DNA of 37,658 nt from assembly GCA_037147055.1 (NCBI GenBank), contig JBAWVW010000012.1, forward strand, positions 1-37,658, written 5' to 3'. A program made the position numbers and the translations under genes. Numbering within the stretch: the stretch's first letter is position 1; each line of letters starts with the position of its first letter. Below the pieces are notes generated by a model that was given only the letters and a program-made list of their open reading frames with translations, made no database searches and was not told where the DNA came from. The DNA is from Casp-actino8 sp037147055. Lineage in GTDB: Bacteria > Actinomycetota > Acidimicrobiia > Acidimicrobiales > Ilumatobacteraceae. This document shows positions 33,789 to 37,658 of this stretch, one piece after another.

Positions 33789-35306
33789 TTAATTGGTTGC
33801 CAGGCTTGAGCCTGCCAATAAAACCTTGTCAATGCTTTGAGCCATTGACCCTTCACCGCGCACAATCGTGTCCACGATCTGACCACGATGCATCACAATG
33901 ACGCGGTCGCAGAGACGCGCTAACTCAGCAGAGTCCGTGGAGGCGATCACCACAGCCGAACCATTCGCCGCTGCCGCATCAACGAAAGTATGAATCTCTT
34001 CTTTGGCTCCGATATCAACGCCTTGTGTGGGTTCATCGAGCAACAAGACTTTTGGATCCAAGCGAAAACTCCGTGCCATCATCACTTTTTGTTGGTTACC
34101 GCCGGACAAGGTTGAAATTGGCGCCTCACTACTCGTCGTCACGACCGAAAGCTGCGAAATCCAATCCTGAGTTTCAGCACGTTCTTTTTTGTGATTAAGT
34201 CGTAACCCTGTCTTGTTACGACCCACATTGGCGATCGTTGTATTCGAACGAACGCTCATCATGGAGATGATTCCATTACGTAAGCGATCAGCTGGCACGA
34301 AAGCAAGTCCCGCAGCGATAGCCGCACTCGGATTACCCGCACGAATGGCTACTCCATCAATTGAGACATTTCCGAGACGCTCCATCGCTCCCGACAACAT
34401 TGGAATCAATGTGTCTCGCCCCGAACCAGTGAGACCAGCCACGCCCAAAACTTCTCCCGGTCGAACTTCGAGACTGACGTCGTTCATTCCGGGACCCCAT
34501 AAATCCTCAACTCGTAAGCGCGGTTCAAGAGTTTGATCAATGGAACGATTGACTGTCGCCGCAGTCACCTTGCGACCAACGATCAGTTCAATGAGAGACG
34601 ACATATCCAAATCACTTGCTTCAACAGTGGCGACGACTTTGGCGTCGCGTAAAACGGTGACTCGATCAGCGATTTCAAAAACTTCCTCAAGGTGATGCGA
34701 CACAAAGACGACTGCGATGCCACGAGTCTTCAGACGGCGAATGGCATCAAAAAGTCTGTCCACGTCTGCCCCTGGCAAGGAAGCCGTCGGTTCATCAAGG
34801 ATCAAAATCGAAATATTCTGCTCGGATTCTTGTAAAGCCCGAGCAATTGCCACACCCGTTCGGGCTGCGCCGCCGAGCGCTGCAACTGGAACGCGGACAT
34901 CGATATCAAAGCCAAGATCGAGCAGAGCTTGTTTCGTCTTCAGTGTTTCTTTCTTCCAGTTGATGCGACGGCCAAAACCGGTTCGATAGCCAAAACCAAG
35001 AGCCAGATTCTCCACCGCGCTCACGGCCTCCACGAGACCCAGATCCTGATGCACGAACCTGATGCCAGCTCGGTGGGCTGCGGCAGCATCGCCTATCTCG
35101 AAGACTTCGTCGCGCATTGTGACGTTATGACCGGGATCTGGCTTGTGAAAGCCCGCAAGGACTTTGATCAGAGTCGACTTGCCGGAGCCATTTTGACCTA
35201 CCAGTGCATGAACTTCGCCTTCTTCAACATCGAAAGTGGCATCTTGAAGAGCGACTTGGCCCGGAAAAGACTTTGAGAGCGACCAAATATGAAGAATTTT
35301 CGCCAT
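33789..35306 (-). CDS. Sugar ABC transporter ATPase with two nucleotide-binding domains, ribose class
   Basis: A 505-residue protein with two ABC ATPase domains in tandem, as in RbsA/MglA/XylG. Domain 1 has Walker A GQNGSGKST (37-45) and Walker B ILILDEPTAS, but its signature is atypical (ALGGAARTG rather than LSxxQ/GGQ). Domain 2 has a degenerate Walker A, GLTGSGRDT, a clean signature LSGGNQQKV and LLLDEPTQGVDIGAK. One degenerate Walker A is normal for this subfamily. I use the ATG at 35306 (MAKILHIW), preceded by GGGGGAAAG; the frame is open to 35336. It is co-directional with the permease, 46 bases apart. Confidence 0.92.
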   Translation of the reverse strand: MAKILHIWSLSKSFPGQVALQDATFDVEEGEVHALVGQNGSGKSTLIKVLAGFHKPDPGHNVTMRDEVFEIGDAAAAHRAGIRFVHQDLGLVEAVSAVENLALGFGYRTGFGRRINWKKETLKTKQALLDLGFDIDVRVPVAALGGAARTGVAIARALQESEQNISILILDEPTASLPGADVDRLFDAIRRLKTRGIAVVFVSHHLEEVFEIADRVTVLRDAKVVATVEASDLDMSSLIELIVGRKVTAATVNRSIDQTLEPRLRVEDLWGPGMNDVSLEVRPGEVLGVAGLTGSGRDTLIPMLSGAMERLGNVSIDGVAIRAGNPSAAIAAGLAFVPADRLRNGIISMMSVRSNTTIANVGRNKTGLRLNHKKERAETQDWISQLSVVTTSSEAPISTLSGGNQQKVMMARSFRLDPKVLLLDEPTQGVDIGAKEEIHTFVDAAAANGSAVVIASTDSAELARLCDRVIVMHRGQIVDTIVRGEGSMAQSIDKVLLAGSSLATN

Positions 35307-35386
35307 AGTTCTTTGCTTTCCCCCTGAAACGCGCATGCGAACTTTTCACTAATTCGCAAATCCTACTTAATTTACTATAGGATCAA

Positions 35387-35431
35387 TTTGCTTTCACCAC
35401 CAAACTAATCGTGAATAGTGGTGAGAGCAAA
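35387..35431. promoter_or_regulatory. 14-base inverted repeat in divergent ABC promoter region
   Basis: TTTGCTTTCACCAC (35387-35400) and GTGGTGAGAGCAAA (35418-35431) form an inverted repeat with 13 of 14 matches and a G-T wobble at the other; the loop is 17 bases. TACTAT/TATAGG boxes at 35373-35381 could give a plus-strand start just upstream. The repeat may be the operator of a sugar-responsive repressor controlling both directions, or a 5' leader hairpin of the binding-protein mRNA. Confidence 0.6.
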
Positions 35432-35480
35432 CGAGATTGGAATCCTTCCATTCGTCCATCAACAATTAAAAGGGGAAATA

Positions 35481-36656
35481 ATGCGTAAAGGAACTCATAG
35501 AGTTGTCGGAGCCATTTTTGCTTTGGGTTTGATCGCTGCTGCCTGCGGTAGCGACAACGCAAGCACCGATGCAACAACGACCGCTGCACCAGCAACCGAT
35601 GAAACAACGACCGCTGCACCAGCAACCGATGCTGCTGCTGAAACTGCTGCCGCACAGGCGCTTGCAGATACCTACATGACCATACCGACAGAAATCGGCG
35701 TCACTGTTGGACCATCCGCTGCAGTACCGACCGGCAAAAAAGTTGCTTGGCTCGCTTGCGAACTCCCAAGCTGCGCCGAAGTTGGCGAAGACTGGGGCAA
35801 AATCACCACTGCTCTCGGCTGGGAACTGAAGACGATCAACGTTGAAAGCGCAAGTCCAGGAGCAGGCGTGCAAGAAGCAATTGACTGGGGCGCCAACTAC
35901 ATCGCGATCTCTGGTTCACCTGTTGCTGCATTTGCCGAGCAGTTTGCTGCAGCCGTAACCGCTGGTATCAAGTTTGCTTTCGCCTACAACGGTGAAGCAC
36001 CAGCCGACGGCATTTTGACATCCATCAGTGGCAACGATTCCGTTTATGCCGCTGGAGCCAAAATGGCTAACTACGTCATCGCTGACAGTGGTGCCGCCGC
36101 TCATGTGTTGATGGTCAACATTCAACTCTTCCCCGTGCTCGTCGCAGAAGAGAACGGCATGAAGGACACTTTCGCCGCCGGTTGCGCCGCTTGTACGTTT
36201 GACGTACTGCCGGTTCAAATCGCTGACATTGGTGTCAACATTCCAGGCTTGGTGGCTTCGTACCTCCAAGAGCACCCAGACACGAACTACGTTTCGTATG
36301 CCTTCTCGGCTTTGCCGATTGGCGTAACAGCTGGCCTAACGGCTGCTGGCGTGGCCTTGCCAAAACAGGTTGGAGTCGACTTTGACTTGACCGGTTTGAG
36401 CGAGATTGTGGCTGGAACTCACACAGCTTGGACTTCGAACCCGAAGGCCTACGCTTCATGGGTCATGGCACACGCCATGGTTCTTGATGCCGTCGGCGAC
36501 GAGTTCACCGAGCGTGCGACTGCCGAAGCATTGCCAAACTTCATCTTGGACGATCCAAAAGTCGCTCAAGAGATCATTGACAGCAGCCCAATGAATAACT
36601 GGAAGGGACCAGAAGGCTTCGCCGACCAGTTCCTCGCTCTTTGGGGCATTGCCTGA
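35481..36656 (+). CDS. Lipoprotein sugar-binding protein of ABC importer
   Basis: A 391-residue lipoprotein with signal peptide and lipobox LIAAAC (Cys22), then a Thr/Ala/Pro linker containing two near-identical 10-residue units (ATTTAAPATD, ETTTAAPATD) and a type I periplasmic-binding fold. Two cysteine pairs (CELPSC and CAAC) may form disulfides. The start is the ATG at 35481 with AAGGGGA upstream; the frame is open from 35418 but overlaps the promoter hairpin. It is divergent from the permease/ATPase operon, with the 14-base inverted repeat between, and is followed by a very strong hairpin, so it is transcribed alone and probably at high level. Ligand unknown. Confidence 0.88.
   Translation: MRKGTHRVVGAIFALGLIAAACGSDNASTDATTTAAPATDETTTAAPATDAAAETAAAQALADTYMTIPTEIGVTVGPSAAVPTGKKVAWLACELPSCAEVGEDWGKITTALGWELKTINVESASPGAGVQEAIDWGANYIAISGSPVAAFAEQFAAAVTAGIKFAFAYNGEAPADGILTSISGNDSVYAAGAKMANYVIADSGAAAHVLMVNIQLFPVLVAEENGMKDTFAAGCAACTFDVLPVQIADIGVNIPGLVASYLQEHPDTNYVSYAFSALPIGVTAGLTAAGVALPKQVGVDFDLTGLSEIVAGTHTAWTSNPKAYASWVMAHAMVLDAVGDEFTERATAEALPNFILDDPKVAQEIIDSSPMNNWKGPEGFADQFLALWGIA
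35571..35630 (+). repeat. Two 30-base tandem repeats in lipoprotein linker
   Basis: Units at 35571-35600 and 35601-35630 differ at one base (C to A at the second position). They are in frame and encode ATTTAAPATD and ETTTAAPATD. Such perfect repeats allow gain or loss of whole units without frameshift, so the linker length may vary between strains. Confidence 0.92.
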
Positions 36657-36685
36657 TTTAGTTAGTACTCCACCGCAAGGTGTGT

Positions 36686-36717
36686 AAGGGGGCGGGTGCG
36701 AAAGCACCCGCCCCCTT
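36686..36717 (+). terminator. Very stable GAAA-capped hairpin after binding-protein gene
   Basis: AAGGGGGCGGGTGC (36686-36699), GAAA, GCACCCGCCCCCTT (36704-36717): a perfect 14-pair stem with a GNRA tetraloop, 30 bases after the stop. No U-tract follows; TTCGCGTCCC trails it, as after the hairpin at 30623-30658. It may be a terminator or a barrier that protects the abundant binding-protein mRNA. Confidence 0.8.
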
Positions 36718-36751
36718 CGCGTCCCTGATGCGCGACGACCGTGTGAGCGCA

Positions 36752-36757
36752 TATAGT
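36752..36757 (+). promoter_or_regulatory. Candidate -10 box for leaderless lipoprotein mRNA
   Basis: TATAGT ends seven bases before the ATG at 36765, so transcription would begin at or next to the A of the start codon. No Shine-Dalgarno is visible. This is the clearest leaderless arrangement in the window. Confidence 0.5.
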
Positions 36758-36764
36758 GTCACCC

Positions 36765-37535
36765 ATGGTGTCAAAAAAATTTGTCTATGCCTGCGCTCTT
36801 GCCATGGCTCTCTCCTCTTGTTCATCGGATAGTTCGTCATCTCCCACGACGGTGGCAGATGTGAGTACGACATCGAGCAATACTCCTGCGGTCACAACAA
36901 CCATTAATCCGGCCTCACTCAATATGCACGGGAAACGCTATTGCGAAATCTTGTTATTGAATCTTGAGAGCGACGGCATTCACGCTGAAGTTTTCAACAC
37001 CTACCCCCTCAACGATTGCCCGCAAGCGCAATGGGAAGCCATTGATACTGTCGCTGTCGCCAAAGACGAAGGCGTTGTCTTTGCCTCGCCCAATGGACCG
37101 CGCTACTGGGCCATGGATTCAGTTGTGAAGTCAGATATGGCCGAAGTCTTTATGAAAAGTTTTGGCGGCATGGAAATGAATCGTTACGCCAGTGTCTTTG
37201 TGGGTACTCATCCTGCTGATTTAATGATCCCCTACAGTCCGCATGCTGTTAATCGCAAAGCAGCATTCACTTTCAATGCTGGAACCACCGTGTATATGTT
37301 GCACGATGCCGAGAGCAAAACGTATGTCATGCAGAGTTGGAGTCAACAGATTGACTCGGCGCTCACCGAAAAGGACTTATTGACTCTTGCTGATCGTCTT
37401 CAACTCCCCCATGATTGGACCTACGACTACAAAACGTTAGAAGAAGACTTTGTCGTTGAAACACGCGCTGAAGATGCACAAGTTTTAGGCGATGATCTGC
37501 ACAACACATATTCATATGTTGCGATCGCCCCCTGA
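36765..37535 (+). CDS. Small lipoprotein, unknown function
   Basis: A 256-residue lipoprotein with lipobox ALSSC (Cys19), a Ser/Thr linker (SSDSSSSPTT) and an extracellular domain of about 190 residues beginning around HGKRYCEILLLN. It includes a conserved-looking CPQAQWEAID and WTYDYKTLEED; one cysteine pair (C63-C88 region) could be disulfide bonded. I do not recognise a family. The start could be the ATG at 36765 or the GTG at 36768; a TATAGT box seven bases upstream suggests a leaderless transcript. It is preceded by the strong hairpin after the ABC gene, so it is an independent unit, and it converges on tRNA-Ala. Confidence 0.75.
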   Translation: MVSKKFVYACALAMALSSCSSDSSSSPTTVADVSTTSSNTPAVTTTINPASLNMHGKRYCEILLLNLESDGIHAEVFNTYPLNDCPQAQWEAIDTVAVAKDEGVVFASPNGPRYWAMDSVVKSDMAEVFMKSFGGMEMNRYASVFVGTHPADLMIPYSPHAVNRKAAFTFNAGTTVYMLHDAESKTYVMQSWSQQIDSALTEKDLLTLADRLQLPHDWTYDYKTLEEDFVVETRAEDAQVLGDDLHNTYSYVAIAP

Positions 37536-37571
37536 CTAACCCCCACACGAGACCTCCCGGCGCCAAACAAA

Positions 37572-37598
37572 AAGTCCCAGGCCTGTGACCTGGGACTT
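37572..37598 (-). terminator. Intrinsic terminator of tRNA-Ala
   Basis: On the minus strand AAGTCCCAGG pairs perfectly with CCTGGGACTT across a 7-base loop, followed by TTTTTG. It lies 7 bases after the tRNA 3' end. Read on the plus strand the same stem could also end the lipoprotein transcript. Confidence 0.85.
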
Positions 37599-37604
37599 CA
37601 TACG

Positions 37605-37658
<54 letters not shown>

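Overview
The window looks like a chromosomal segment of a moderate-GC actinobacterium. A member of the Acidimicrobiia (Ilumatobacter-like freshwater or marine lineages) is my best guess. The signs are a BldD homologue, an F420-type luciferase-like oxidoreductase, an actinobacterial PAC2 protein, an SCO6745-family protein, Thr/Pro/Ala-rich lipoprotein linkers that follow a CGSD-type lipobox, and a LeuRS of about 966 residues. The taxonomic call is inference; no rRNA is present. Coding density is very high, many genes overlap by 1-8 bases, and no gene-free stretch exceeds about 200 bases.

Region 1 (1-14.8 kb, mostly minus strand) is a housekeeping block with a classic gene order: comEA, comEC, holA, (rpsT), lepA, then hrcA, dnaJ, rsmE and hemW. 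A divergent HisD-family dehydrogenase and a photolyase sit between lepA and hrcA. A c-di-GMP-type bldD sits between rsmE and hemW. ComEC lacks the usual C-terminal metallo-beta-lactamase domain, and a small plus-strand membrane protein gene lies between comEC and comEA. glpD and a CnoX-like thioredoxin/TPR protein follow.

Region 2 (15.5-25.7 kb) is a metabolic block: an ACAD10/11-type phosphotransferase and a PAC2 protein (overlapping pair), an F420-dependent LLM oxidoreductase, a convergent fatty acyl-AMP ligase, leuS, a lipoprotein related to glycerophosphodiester phosphodiesterases, and a GH84-type beta-N-acetylglucosaminidase.

Region 3 (25.7-30.6 kb, plus strand) is the most unusual part. 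In order it holds a secreted-tag-free VWA protein, a MoxR-type AAA+ ATPase, an HExxH metallopeptidase-like protein fused to a second VWA domain (DUF2201 type), a protein whose layout resembles a DNA sliding clamp, and a 102-residue membrane protein. The first and last genes share a conserved upstream element (an inverted pair of CAnGTGA half-sites about 130 bases before each start codon). This suggests the five genes form one co-regulated system.

Region 4 (30.6-37.7 kb) holds a DUF2855/SCO6745-family pair, then a ribose-class sugar ABC importer. Its permease and duplicated ATPase are on the minus strand and its lipoprotein binding protein is divergent on the plus strand, with a 14-base inverted repeat in the shared promoter region. 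A small unknown lipoprotein and a partial tRNA-Ala(GGC) close the window. Several strong hairpins without a clear U-tract act as the apparent terminators.
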